This document shows, piece by piece, positions 8,794-17,094 of a DNA stretch of 64,000 nucleotides (positions are counted from its first letter, which is position 1; every line of letters begins with the position of its first letter). Location: positions 57,004 to 121,003 of the forward strand of contig SVNQ01000002.1 in the NCBI GenBank assembly GCA_015066865.1, read 5' to 3'. The notes under the pieces were generated by a model. The model saw only the letters and a list, made by a program, of their open reading frames with translations. It did not search any database and was not told where the DNA came from. The position numbers and the translations under genes are program-made. This stretch comes from Ruminococcus sp. Lineage in GTDB: Bacteria; Bacillota; Clostridia; Oscillospirales; Ruminococcaceae.

Positions 8794-9688
8794 CGGTATC
8801 AAATATCTGGTAGAACAGGGCATTGATAATGTCTGGAAGAACCGTATGATGGCATTTGCTTCATTCTGTGTGCTTCTGGTGTCTTTACTGCTTGTGGGAC
8901 TTTCTGTTCTGGCATATTATAATGTCAATTCCATCATCGGCGGCATCGAGTCCAAAAACGAGGTAATCGTGTATCTTGAGGATGGCACGAATGACGCTGC
9001 ATTGGAGGAAATCGGCAAAAAGCTTGAGGCTATGGCAAATGTCACAGAGGCATCCTTCTATTCCAAGGAGGAAGCATTTGAATCCCTCAAGAGCAGCATG
9101 GCAGAGTATGAAGTGCTGTTCGAGTCTCTGGGCGATGACAACCCCCTTGTTGACGCATATCGCCTCAAGGTACGGGATATTGGCGAAATTTCAAATACGA
9201 TTGCACAGATCGAGCAGATGGAACATATCTATTCCATCCGTGCGCCCTATGATTTTGTCAATATTCTGCTGCAGCTGCGAACCATTCTCACATGGGTCAT
9301 GGGTGCGATCATCTTTGCGATGATTATTGTTTCTATGGTAATTATTTCCAACACGACGAAGGCGAGTGTATTTGCACGCCGTGAGGAAATTCAGATTATG
9401 AAGTATGTCGGCGCAACCAATGCCTTTATCCGTCTGCCGTTCTTTGTAGAGGGTATGGTAACAGGATTTCTGGCAGGCTGCAGCGCACTGGTCATCACAT
9501 GGCTTTTGTATGATGCGCTGGTGGGCATTCTTCAGGATCAGGTGGCGCTGCTGAGTATTATCGGTATGGGCAGCATCATCCAGTTCAGCGAAATCTACAT
9601 CAAAGTAACACTTGCCTATGTTTTGGGCGGCGCTTTGATCGGCGCACTGGGCAGTGTCATTTGTACAAGACGACATATCAACGTATAA
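8783..9688 (+). CDS. ftsX: Cell-division protein FtsX
   Basis: Integral membrane half of FtsEX. 301 residues. Helix 1 lies at about 20-45 (FASFCVLLVSLLLVGLSVLA); an extracellular domain of about 120 residues follows (sequence IVYLEDGTNDAALEEI onward, the FtsX extracellular domain that touches the hydrolase); three further helices occupy about 170-300. The start is ATG 8783, preceded by GGAGGCGCAA; a TTG 12 nt upstream overlaps that ribosome site and is rejected. The secreted hydrolase gene follows 28 nt downstream, the expected arrangement for an FtsEX-activated enzyme. Confidence 0.95.
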   Translation: MKFSGIKYLVEQGIDNVWKNRMMAFASFCVLLVSLLLVGLSVLAYYNVNSIIGGIESKNEVIVYLEDGTNDAALEEIGKKLEAMANVTEASFYSKEEAFESLKSSMAEYEVLFESLGDDNPLVDAYRLKVRDIGEISNTIAQIEQMEHIYSIRAPYDFVNILLQLRTILTWVMGAIIFAMIIVSMVIISNTTKASVFARREEIQIMKYVGATNAFIRLPFFVEGMVTGFLAGCSALVITWLLYDALVGILQDQVALLSIIGMGSIIQFSEIYIKVTLAYVLGGALIGALGSVICTRRHINV

Positions 9689-9716
9689 GGAAGGTGAATT
9701 CTGCGAAAGGCGGATT

Positions 9717-11099
9717 ATGAGACGATTTGGAATGAAAGCAGTTGCCGTATGTCTGGCAATGCTATGCTGTACCGGAATGGCTGCACAGACATTTGGCAGA
9801 GTTCAGCATGTAGAAAGTGCGACCATCGCAGAGCTGGAAGCACAGAAGGAAGCAAACAATAAGAAGATCAAGGAATTTGAGCAGCAGCTTGCACAGTTTG
9901 AAAAGAATCAGCAAAAGAAGAAGGAATATCAGAATGCACTGCAGAAAAAGATTGAAACTCTGCAGGACAATATGCTGATTCTGGATACCGAGCTGGAAAC
10001 GCTCAATGAGAAGATTTATAATTTAGATGTTGAAATAGCGGATCTCAAGGATGTGATCGCACAGCAGGAAGTCGATATTGCAGAGGGTCTGGAAACGTTC
10101 AAGCTGCGTCTGCGTGCAATGTATGTCAATGGAAATGACAGCCTTGCATCGGCACTTGTTGGCGCAACGGATTTCTACGATCTGCTGTCCAAGTATGAGC
10201 TGATCTCCTGTGTGGCACGCCATGATGATGAGCTGATCAATAATTTAAAGGATCAGCTGGAATCCTACAATACCAATCTGGAAACGTTGAATACACAGAT
10301 GGCTGCGTTGGAAATTGCAAAAGCTGATGCGGAAGCCAAGCGTGACGAAATGAAGGAAGCAATGGCTGATCTGCAGGAATCTGTAAGACAGACGCAGGCA
10401 GAGATCGACCGTCTGGCAGCGGAGGAAAGGAAGCTGAATCAGTCCATTGAGGATAAAGAGGCTGAAAATAAGCGACTGGATGCTGCTGAGGCAGAAATTC
10501 GTGAGCAGATCCGCCGTGCAGAGGAAGAACGTAAGCGTAAGGAAGAGGAAGAACGCAAGCGCCAGGAAGAAGAAGCTAAAAAACAGCAGCAGCAACAGCA
10601 GCAGAATCAGAATAATAACAATAACAATAATAACAACAACAATAATAACAACAACAATAACAATAATAATAACAATTATACGGGAACATCCTTCGCATGG
10701 CCCTGCCCGGGACATTATTACATATCCAGTTATTATGGTACAAGATGGGGCAGAATGCACAGGGGCTATGACATTGCCCAGAACAGGGGTGCAACCATCG
10801 TTGCTTCCAGAGCAGGTACTGTTATTGCAGTAACCACCGGATGCAGCCATAACTATCCCAAGAGCAGCAACTGCTGCGGCAATGGTTATGGAAACTACGT
10901 CCTCGTATCCCATGGGGATGGGTATTCAACGATGTATGCCCACATGCAGCAGGTTAACGTATCGGTCGGTCAGCGTGTCAGCAAGGGTCAGTCCCTCGGT
11001 CAGGTTGGCTGTACGGGACATTCTACCGGTTTCCACCTGCACTTTGAGATCCGTAAGAACGGCAGTGCGGTGAATCCCAAAAATTACCTGAATTACTAA
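9717..11099 (+). CDS. Secreted coiled-coil M23 peptidoglycan hydrolase (FtsEX effector)
   Basis: A 460-residue exported endopeptidase. Signal peptide about 1-25 (KAVAVCLAMLCCTGMAAQ). A long coiled coil follows (about 30-300; Gln/Glu/Lys-rich heptads with an ALVGATDFYDLLSKYELI segment like PcsB/CwlO N-domains), then a charged R/K/E helix, a Gln run and 22 consecutive Asn, and an LytM/M23 domain (about 330-460). Zn and catalytic residues are visible: MHRGYD, SHGDGYSTMYAHM and the HLHFEIR end. Sitting right behind ftsE-ftsX, it is inferred to be the hydrolase that FtsEX turns on in daughter-cell separation or elongation (as for PcsB, CwlO and EnvC). Start chosen at ATG 9717; an in-frame ATG at 9654 would lie inside ftsX. 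Confidence 0.9.
   Translation: MRRFGMKAVAVCLAMLCCTGMAAQTFGRVQHVESATIAELEAQKEANNKKIKEFEQQLAQFEKNQQKKKEYQNALQKKIETLQDNMLILDTELETLNEKIYNLDVEIADLKDVIAQQEVDIAEGLETFKLRLRAMYVNGNDSLASALVGATDFYDLLSKYELISCVARHDDELINNLKDQLESYNTNLETLNTQMAALEIAKADAEAKRDEMKEAMADLQESVRQTQAEIDRLAAEERKLNQSIEDKEAENKRLDAAEAEIREQIRRAEEERKRKEEEERKRQEEEAKKQQQQQQQNQNNNNNNNNNNNNNNNNNNNNNNYTGTSFAWPCPGHYYISSYYGTRWGRMHRGYDIAQNRGATIVASRAGTVIAVTTGCSHNYPKSSNCCGNGYGNYVLVSHGDGYSTMYAHMQQVNVSVGQRVSKGQSLGQVGCTGHSTGFHLHFEIRKNGSAVNPKNYLNY
10602..10676 (+). repeat. Poly-Asn codon repeat (AAT/AAC)
   Basis: After CAG-AAT-CAG, 22 uninterrupted Asn codons (10611-10676), mixing AAT and AAC, encode the flexible linker ahead of the M23 domain. A preceding run of CAG/CAA (about 10583-10604) gives poly-Gln. 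Trinucleotide tracts of this kind are prone to length change. Confidence 0.9.
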
Positions 11100-11101
11100 G
11101 G

Positions 11102-11196
11102 GATTGATACAAAATGATCCGTGGATTTCGAGTGACAATTTGACGCGGGATGCGTAAAGAAATCGAAAAACAGCGTGATCGGGTCAGGTATCAATA
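11102..11196 (+). ncRNA. Candidate structured leader RNA before S41 protease
   Basis: Four pairings nest in order in the 173-nt gap: TTGATAC (11104-11110) with GTATCAA (11188-11194); GATC (11116-11119) with GATC (11177-11180); GATTTC (11124-11129) with GAAATC (11159-11164); ACGC (11143-11146) with GCGT (11152-11155). This is a plausible 90-nt long-range fold followed by the terminator at 11221-11249. It matches no riboswitch class I can name. It could be a 3' UTR structure of the M23 gene or a regulatory leader for the S41 gene. Confidence 0.35.
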
Positions 11197-11220
11197 CAAC
11201 CTAAGCAAAAGCAGCATACA

Positions 11221-11249
11221 CAGGGACGGCGGAATGCCGTCCCTGTTTT
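11221..11249 (+). terminator. Terminator or attenuator before S41 protease
   Basis: Perfect 10-bp stem CAGGGACGGC/GCCGTCCCTG, 5-nt loop, TTTT. It ends right at the AAAGGAG ribosome site of the S41 gene, so it can end the ftsEX-hydrolase transcript or attenuate the next gene. Confidence 0.85.
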
Positions 11250-11272
11250 GAAAGGAGCGGCATCGGGAGCCT

Positions 11273-12451
11273 ATGAATAAAAAAATCAGTCTTGGTCTGA
11301 CCATCAGCATTGCCGCATTGGTGGCAGCAGTCACTTTTATTGTAACATCATTTTTCACACTCCGTCACTTTAATGAAAAGGTGCAGGCAGTGAAAGAAAA
11401 GGCAGCAAAATACGAACGCCTCGAAATGCTGGATACCTATGTCCGTCAGCATTATTATACGGACCTCAATGAGGATGATCTGATGAATGGCATGCTCAAG
11501 GGCTATGTGGCAGGGTTGCGTGATCCCTATTCCCAGTATCTGACACCGCAGGAATATAAGGCGCTCCGAGAAAAGGAATCGGGTACGGCAATCGGTATTG
11601 GCGTAACTGCGCAGCTTCAGGAGGATGGTTATATCCTGCTGATCGAGGTGCAGGAAGGATCTCCTGCGGAGGCAGCAGGTCTGAAAGCCAATGATGTGAT
11701 CGTTGCAGTGGAAGATCAGGATGTATCGGAGATCAGTTTTGATGAAGCAGTCAGCATGATCAAGGGCGAGGTGGATACCAGAGTCAGAATCAGGATTCGC
11801 CGTGACGATACAGAGCGCAATTATACCATTGTCCGTAAGACGTTTAATGTCAAGACGGTAAAAGGCAGACTGCTGACCAAAAACATCGGCTACATCTCCA
11901 TCAGCAATTTCCGTGACAATACCGCTGAGCAGTTTCAGGAAACTCTGGATGAACTGCTGGCAAACGGTGCGACGGCATTGATTTTTGATGTGCGCGGCAA
12001 TGGCGGCGGCTTGCTTCGTTCGCTTGAGCAGATTCTTGATCCGCTGCTTCCGGAGGGAGAGATCGCAATTGCAACCTATCAGGATGGCAGTTCCGAAACA
12101 GTGGTATATTCCGATGCGTCCGAACTGGATGTGCCGATGGTTGTCCTGATCAATGGAAGCTCGGCAAGTGCGGCGGAGCTGTTTGCGGCGTCATTGCGTG
12201 ATTTCGGAAAGGCGAAGCTTGTGGGAGAAACCACCTTTGGCAAGGGAATCATGCAGGTTACGACCTCGTTGGATGACGGCAGCGGACTGACGCTGACAGT
12301 GGCAACTTATCAGACCACACGCTCGGAATGCTATCATGGTGTTGGTGTTTCGCCGGATCAGGAGGTTTCAGCGAGCGAAGAAACCGTGATCAGCAATGTG
12401 GATCCCAAGACCGACCCGCAGCTTGCAGCAGCGATAGAGATGCTCCGCTGA
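11273..12451 (+). CDS. S41 carboxyl-terminal processing protease (CtpA/CtpB type)
   Basis: A 392-residue membrane-anchored or secreted serine protease that trims exported proteins. N-terminal anchor helix about 8-30 (LTISIAALVAAVTFIVTSFF); PDZ domain about 105-190 (AIGIGVTAQLQEDGYILLIE, EVQEGSPAEAAGLKANDVIV); S41 catalytic domain with RGNGGGLL, the Ser in INGSSASAAELFAASL and the Lys in GETTFGKGIMQ. The Ser-Lys dyad is therefore intact. Size is normal. It lies after the ftsEX-hydrolase operon, and S41 proteases in other Firmicutes tune such wall hydrolases, but that link here is only by position. Confidence 0.92.
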   Translation: MNKKISLGLTISIAALVAAVTFIVTSFFTLRHFNEKVQAVKEKAAKYERLEMLDTYVRQHYYTDLNEDDLMNGMLKGYVAGLRDPYSQYLTPQEYKALREKESGTAIGIGVTAQLQEDGYILLIEVQEGSPAEAAGLKANDVIVAVEDQDVSEISFDEAVSMIKGEVDTRVRIRIRRDDTERNYTIVRKTFNVKTVKGRLLTKNIGYISISNFRDNTAEQFQETLDELLANGATALIFDVRGNGGGLLRSLEQILDPLLPEGEIAIATYQDGSSETVVYSDASELDVPMVVLINGSSASAAELFAASLRDFGKAKLVGETTFGKGIMQVTTSLDDGSGLTLTVATYQTTRSECYHGVGVSPDQEVSASEETVISNVDPKTDPQLAAAIEMLR

Positions 12452-12489
12452 CAACGGGCACTATGCAGGCAGACTTTTTGACAATCTCA

Positions 12490-12523
12490 GCTGTATTGCC
12501 ATTAGGCAATACAGCGATTTTTG
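12490..12523 (+). terminator. Terminator after S41 protease
   Basis: Perfect 11-bp stem GCTGTATTGCC/GGCAATACAGC with ATTA loop, then GATTTTTG. Confidence 0.9.
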
Positions 12524-12552
12524 TTATATATCTTGATTTTTGTTCAATTCAC

Positions 12553-12581
12553 TTGACAATCCGTTCGAAATATACTATAAT
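12553..12581 (+). promoter_or_regulatory. Promoter for greA-lysS
   Basis: Exact TTGACA (12553-12558), 17-nt spacer, TATAAT (12576-12581). The transcript would have a leader of about 80 nt. Confidence 0.88.
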
Positions 12582-12667
12582 AATAAGGATACAGAAAACA
12601 TGGGTTTTCTGCGGAATGCTGAATGTGCGTTTCCGAAAAACATTTGAAATAGAATAGGAGCAGGATC

Positions 12668-13138
12668 ATGGCTAAAATGCAAATTTCCCGTGAGGGCTAC
12701 GAAAAACTCCAGCAGGATCTGACGTATCTGATCACTGTCAAGCGTCAGGAAGTTGCTCAGAAGCTGAAAGAAGCACGTTCCTACGGTGACTTATCCGAGA
12801 ATGCTGAGTATGATGAAGCAAAAAATGAGCAGGCAATTCTGGAAGGTAAAATCGCAGAACTGCAGGCAATGGTGGACAATGCCGAGGTTGTGGATGATGA
12901 GAATATTTCTCTGGACGAAATCGGTATTGGTTCTGTTATCACACTGCGCAGACTCAGCGACGGCAAGGAAGAAAAGCTGAAGATCGTCGGCACAACGGAA
13001 GCAAACTTCAAGGAACACAAGATTTCCGATGAATCTCCCATCGGCAAAGCTGCCATGAGAAAAAAAGTAGGCGATGTGTTCACGGTTGAGGCTCCCGCAG
13101 GCGAGCTGAAGTTTGAAGTACTGGAGATTTCCAAGTAA
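12668..13138 (+). CDS. greA: Transcription elongation factor GreA
   Basis: Binds stalled RNA polymerase and stimulates cleavage of backtracked RNA. 156 residues, the usual length. The N-terminal coiled coil carries the family signature EARSYGDLSENAEYDEAKNE with the tip acidic residues, and the C-terminal FKBP-like domain includes ISDESPIGKAAMRKKVGDVF. AGGAGCAGGATC precedes the ATG. The lysS gene follows after 31 nt with no terminator, as in many Firmicutes. Confidence 0.97.
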   Translation: MAKMQISREGYEKLQQDLTYLITVKRQEVAQKLKEARSYGDLSENAEYDEAKNEQAILEGKIAELQAMVDNAEVVDDENISLDEIGIGSVITLRRLSDGKEEKLKIVGTTEANFKEHKISDESPIGKAAMRKKVGDVFTVEAPAGELKFEVLEISK

Positions 13139-13169
13139 AGATAGAATATCAAAGACAAGGGTGAGATAT

Positions 13170-14780
13170 ATGCAGGAAGAACAGAATGTTTTGGACGAGC
13201 AGCAGCAGGATACCAATTCCCTGCGGCAGATCCGTGTGGATAAGCTGGAGGAGCTGAAGGCAAAGGGCGAGGATCCGTTTGCACTGACAAGCTTCCCCGT
13301 TTCCATTCATAATGCACAGCTGCGTGCAAGCTATGAGGAGAGAGAAAAGGCAGTGATGGAAGCTGCTGACGGCGATGAGGAAAAGATCAAGGCAGGCCTT
13401 GACGAGATTGCCGCTGAAACCGTATTCATTGCCGGCAGAGTCATGAGCTGGCGTAATATGGGTAAGGCAAACTTCATTGACGTGCGTGACCATACCGACA
13501 GAATGCAGGTCTATGTTCGCATGAATGAGATCGGCAAGGAGGCTTTTGAGGCATTCAAAAAGTGGGATATCGGCGATATGATCGGTGTTGAGGGCTTTGT
13601 GTTCCGTACACGCATGGGTGAGATTTCCGTGCATGCAAAGAAGGTAACACTCCTTGCAAAGTCCCTGCTGCCCCTGCCGGAGAAGTGGCATGGTCTGAAG
13701 GATCAGGATATGCGCTATCGTCAGCGTTATCTGGATCTGATCTGCAATCCGCAGGTAAAGGAGACTTTTGTCAAGCGCAGCCAGATCATGAGAGAGATCC
13801 GTAATTATATGGATGGCATCGGCTATATCGAGGTAGAAACGCCTGTGCTGCTTCCCATCCAGATTGCAGCTGCTGCAAGACCGTTTGTAACACACCATAA
13901 TACGCTGGATATGGATATGTTCATGCGTATTGAGACAGAGCTGAACCTCAAGAAGCTGATTGTCGGCGGCTTTGATCGTGTGTACGAGGTGGGCAGAATC
14001 TTCCGCAACGAGGGTATGGATACTTCCCATAACCCCGAGTTCACAACAGTAGAAATGTATCAGGCTTATACCGATTACATCGGCATGATGGATCTGATCG
14101 AGAATATGTACCGCACAATTGCCAAGAATGTCTGCGGCACGGATACCGTGACCTATCAGGGTGTTGACATTGAAATCGGCAAGCCCTGGAAGCGCATGAC
14201 CATGATCGAGTCTGTTAAGGAATATGCCGGCGTGGATTACAACGACTGGGCAACCGATGAGGACGCAAGAGCCTGCGCAAAGGCAAAGGGCGTTGAGGTC
14301 GAGGAAGGTGAACATGCCACCAAGGGTCATGTCCTGATTGCGTTCTTTGATGCATTTGTAGAAGAAAATCTCATCCAGCCGACCATTATCTATGATTATC
14401 CCGTAGAAAATTCACCGCTGGCAAAGCGCAAGCCATCCAATCCCGCATTTACGGAGCGTTTTGAGTACTTCATTTATGCAAGAGAGATGGGTAATGCGTT
14501 CTCCGAGCTGAACGATCCGATCGACCAGAAGGAGCGTTTCATTAAGCAGGTGGAAGCAAGACGTGCGCTTGGGGATATGACGGGCGAAGTGGATGAGGAC
14601 TTTGTAACTGCACTGGAATACGGTCTGCCTCCTACGGGCGGTCTGGGATTTGGCGTGGACAGACTGGTAATGCTGCTGACTGACAGTCCGTCCATTCGTG
14701 ATGTACTGCTCTTCCCGACAATGAAGCCCCTGCCTGTGAATAGCGGCAGAACCAAGGAAGAAACTGAAACTGAGGAATAA
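13170..14780 (+). CDS. lysS: Lysyl-tRNA synthetase, class II
   Basis: Charges tRNA-Lys. 536 residues from ATG 13170; an upstream ATG at 13113 lies inside greA and is rejected. N-terminal OB-fold tRNA-binding domain about 60-180, then the class II core: motif 2 region VYEVGRIFRNEGMDTSHNPE and motif 3 GLPPTGGLGFGVDRLVMLLT. The segment that normally reads PGGAAARPF is PIQIAAAARPF, and REIANAFSELND is REMGNAFSELND; these are changes near the active site but in an otherwise complete enzyme. It is probably cotranscribed with greA. Confidence 0.96.
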   Translation: MQEEQNVLDEQQQDTNSLRQIRVDKLEELKAKGEDPFALTSFPVSIHNAQLRASYEEREKAVMEAADGDEEKIKAGLDEIAAETVFIAGRVMSWRNMGKANFIDVRDHTDRMQVYVRMNEIGKEAFEAFKKWDIGDMIGVEGFVFRTRMGEISVHAKKVTLLAKSLLPLPEKWHGLKDQDMRYRQRYLDLICNPQVKETFVKRSQIMREIRNYMDGIGYIEVETPVLLPIQIAAAARPFVTHHNTLDMDMFMRIETELNLKKLIVGGFDRVYEVGRIFRNEGMDTSHNPEFTTVEMYQAYTDYIGMMDLIENMYRTIAKNVCGTDTVTYQGVDIEIGKPWKRMTMIESVKEYAGVDYNDWATDEDARACAKAKGVEVEEGEHATKGHVLIAFFDAFVEENLIQPTIIYDYPVENSPLAKRKPSNPAFTERFEYFIYAREMGNAFSELNDPIDQKERFIKQVEARRALGDMTGEVDEDFVTALEYGLPPTGGLGFGVDRLVMLLTDSPSIRDVLLFPTMKPLPVNSGRTKEETETEE

Positions 14781-14912
14781 GAAAATATCAGAACCACTGT
14801 CGGTTTGGGATCCCGCTTGGGCGCAGCTCAAAGGAATCCTCTCACCGGCGGCGGTTCGCCGTTGGGGACGGACTTCGGGAGGAGTCTGTCCTTTTGTGTA
14901 GGAGGAAAGCGC
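14781..14912 (+). ncRNA. Structured leader between lysS and a membrane protein gene
   Basis: 132 nt with several hairpins: GGAT...ATCC enclosing CTTG-GC/GC-CAAAG (about 14809-14840), CGGCGG-TTCG-CCG (about 14846-14862), then the terminator stem at 14866-14897. The terminator stops just before the AGGAGG of the next gene. The pattern of folded RNA plus terminator next to a ribosome site fits transcription attenuation, but I recognise no known class. Confidence 0.35.
14866..14897 (+). terminator. Terminator or attenuator after lysS
   Basis: Perfect 9-bp stem GGACGGACT/AGTCTGTCC allowing one G-U, 8-nt loop, TTTTGT. Located 15 nt before the next start codon. Confidence 0.8.
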
Positions 14913-15791
14913 ATGAGCAAAAATAATGAAAAGAAACCAAAAGAAAAAAGCGTCCTTGACATTGCCCGTGAGATGGAGCAGATGCGGCAGGCAGAGGAAG
15001 AAAAGGTGCAGGATCTTGCACGTCAGGCAGAGGAAGAACGCAGAATCGCTTATGAAAAAAAGCTGCGTGAGGAGCGTCTGGAGCTGATGCGTCTCAAGCA
15101 GGGTGTGATCGAGGAGAGCGAAACCATCCATGAGGAGCCGAAGGAACAGAAAAAGTATACCATCGGTCAGAAGATCAGCAATTTCATCTACCATAACAAG
15201 TGGTGGATGGGCATTAGTGCGTTTTTTGCGGCAATCGTTGGGTTTCTCGTGTACCAGACGGTCACCATGGTGCGTCCCGATCTGATCGTGATGCTGGTGT
15301 CCTACGATCCCAATTTCAGCGTGCAGTGTACAGAAAATATCAGCACCCTGTTTGAGCAGTATATTGAGGATGAGAACGGTGATGGTAAGGTTTCGGTGGA
15401 TGTGTATTACATCCCCGCTTCCGATGAAGCCACGACGATCAACGCCTTTTCCGGTGATACGCAAAAGCTGTTTGCGGAATTTCAGATGGGTGAGGCACTG
15501 CTCGTCATTTCCGACAGCGCTGCGGACAAATTCATTGTCCCCGACACCACGCTTGAGGATCTCGAACCCTTCTTTGGGCAGTATCAGCAGACGGAGGCAA
15601 TGCGATTCTACCTGTCCGATACGGATTTTGCGGAAGCAGTCGGCTGGGACGAAAAGCTTGACGAGGATATTTACATCGGCATCCGCAAGGTGAGGGATAC
15701 CTTCGATTTCAAGGAAAAGATGCAGAAGAATTATGATATTGCATTCCCCGCACTGCAGAAGTTTATCGAACAGTTCGGTACGGTGGAATAA
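14913..15791 (+). CDS. Membrane-anchored protein of unknown function
   Basis: I do not recognise this 292-residue protein. Residues 1-85 are charged and helical (KEKSVLDIAREMEQMRQAEE and more E/R/Q repeats), likely a cytosolic coiled coil. One membrane helix lies at about 96-120 (WWMGISAFFAAIVGFLVYQT). The remaining 170 residues would be outside the cell and contain DENGDGKVSVDVYYIP, which resembles a calcium-binding DxNxDG loop. The start is ATG 14913 with TAGGAGGAAAG upstream; the frame is open further upstream but across the leader hairpins. Expression may be controlled by the terminator just before it. Confidence 0.75.
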   Translation: MSKNNEKKPKEKSVLDIAREMEQMRQAEEEKVQDLARQAEEERRIAYEKKLREERLELMRLKQGVIEESETIHEEPKEQKKYTIGQKISNFIYHNKWWMGISAFFAAIVGFLVYQTVTMVRPDLIVMLVSYDPNFSVQCTENISTLFEQYIEDENGDGKVSVDVYYIPASDEATTINAFSGDTQKLFAEFQMGEALLVISDSAADKFIVPDTTLEDLEPFFGQYQQTEAMRFYLSDTDFAEAVGWDEKLDEDIYIGIRKVRDTFDFKEKMQKNYDIAFPALQKFIEQFGTVE

Positions 15792-15792
15792 A

Positions 15793-15824
15793 AAAAGCCG
15801 GAGAAGATTTCTTCTCCGGCTTTT
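15793..15824. terminator. Bidirectional terminator
   Basis: Near-perfect stem AAAAGCCGGAGAAGA/TCTTCTCCGGCTTTT with A-tract and T-tract on either side; shared by the membrane protein gene (+) and the CDF transporter (-). Confidence 0.9.
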
Positions 15825-15833
15825 ATGTTCGCA

Positions 15834-17033
15834 TCAGTGCTGTTTGTTTTTTTCACTGCATTTCGGAATCGGCGCATAGCTGTTTTCAATGGTGATCACG
15901 CAAAAATAGTCTTTATGTTTCTGCTGTACGAGGTGATTGATCCTTGCCTTGAGTTGACCGTCGGTCATGGAGAAATTACGGGGAACAACGCAATCGAAAA
16001 TCACATTGGTGTGCGTGGTTCCCGGAACCATCCGAAGATCATGGATGGTCAGGTCGGGATCAATGGAAGAAACAATGTTTGCAATCTCGTGTCTGGTATC
16101 CTCGATCATGGGGTCGGCAGTGATGATGGGATCAAAGTGAATGATCAGGTTTAAGCCTTCGTTGAGAAAATCCCTCTCAATGCTGTCGATGACATCATGG
16201 CTTGCCAGAACGTCATTTTCCGCAGCCATTTCCACATGGACGCTTGCGAACATGCGATTGGGTCCGTAATCATGCACCATCAGATCGTGCGTGCCGAGTA
16301 CGCCTTCATAGGAGAGGATCCTCTGACGGATCTGCTCCGCAAATTCAGCGTCGGGAGCCTTTCCCAGCAGGGGGCTGAGTGCCTCACGAAGCAGCCCGAT
16401 GCTGCTCCAGAGAATGAATACTGCTACCACAAGTCCCATCCAGCCGTCGAGTTCAAGGTTTGTGAAATGCGAGATCAGCGCTGCCGCAAGTACGGCAAGT
16501 GTGGAGATGCAGTCGTTTCGGCTGTCGATCGCTGTTGCCTTCAGGGAGGAAGAATTGATCAGTCCCCCAATTTTTCGGTTGAACAGCATCATCCAGAATT
16601 TCAGAAGAACGGATGCACCGAGAATGATGACGGAGATCCATGAAAACTGCACGGGGGAGGGGGAGATGATCTTTTCAACACTGCTTTTGGCAAGCTGGAA
16701 TCCAATAACTGCCACCAGTACGGCAATGATGAAGCCGGATAGATATTCGTACCTTGCATGCCCGTAGGGGTGTTCCTCGTCCGCCGATTTTTCGGAAAGC
16801 TTGAATCCCAGAAGGCTGATGATGCTTGAGGATGCATCCGAAAGGTTGTTGGCTGCATCCGCAATGATGGAAACGCTGGCAGAAATAACGCCAACGATGA
16901 ATTTTGCAGCACACAGGAGCAGGTTGCAGACGATGCCCACCCATCCGGAAAGCTTACCGTAGACTGTGCGAACCTGTGGATCCCGTGTGTTCTGATGGTT
17001 GCGTACAAAGAGTCTGATCAAGAGTTTGGTCAT
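15834..17033 (-). CDS. Cation diffusion facilitator family transporter
   Basis: Membrane exporter of divalent metal ions (Zn, Fe, Mn, Co or Cd class) by proton antiport. 399 residues. The N-terminal half has the six-helix CDF domain with the metal site residues in SIIADAANNLSDASSS (helix II) and HPYGHARYEY following; the second site appears in helix V (KATAIDSRNDCISTLAVL). The C-terminal about 100 residues form the cytosolic CDF dimer domain (HDLMVHDYGPNRMFASVHVE). Asp/Asp/His/Asp pattern cannot settle which metal. AGGAGG precedes the ATG. The zur-znu locus lies 4.7 kb away, but there is no evidence they share control. Confidence 0.92.
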   Translation of the reverse strand: MTKLLIRLFVRNHQNTRDPQVRTVYGKLSGWVGIVCNLLLCAAKFIVGVISASVSIIADAANNLSDASSSIISLLGFKLSEKSADEEHPYGHARYEYLSGFIIAVLVAVIGFQLAKSSVEKIISPSPVQFSWISVIILGASVLLKFWMMLFNRKIGGLINSSSLKATAIDSRNDCISTLAVLAAALISHFTNLELDGWMGLVVAVFILWSSIGLLREALSPLLGKAPDAEFAEQIRQRILSYEGVLGTHDLMVHDYGPNRMFASVHVEMAAENDVLASHDVIDSIERDFLNEGLNLIIHFDPIITADPMIEDTRHEIANIVSSIDPDLTIHDLRMVPGTTHTNVIFDCVVPRNFSMTDGQLKARINHLVQQKHKDYFCVITIENSYAPIPKCSEKNKQH

Positions 17034-17047
17034 GGGGGAGAGCCTCC

Positions 17048-17083
17048 TAAAAAATCCGCCGTATCAGTGTATCTGATACGGCG
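17048..17083 (-). terminator. Terminator after zinc-ribbon gene
   Basis: 11-bp stem CGCCGTATCAG/CTGATACGGCG followed on the minus strand by GATTTTTT; it immediately precedes the ribosome site of the CDF gene. Confidence 0.85.
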
Positions 17084-17094
17084 AAATAGAGTGA

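Noticed and set aside
14781..14912. SRP or other standard small RNA
   Set aside because: The segment lacks the SRP GGTCAGGxCCGGAAGGAAGCAGC-like block and other standard marks; left as an unassigned leader.
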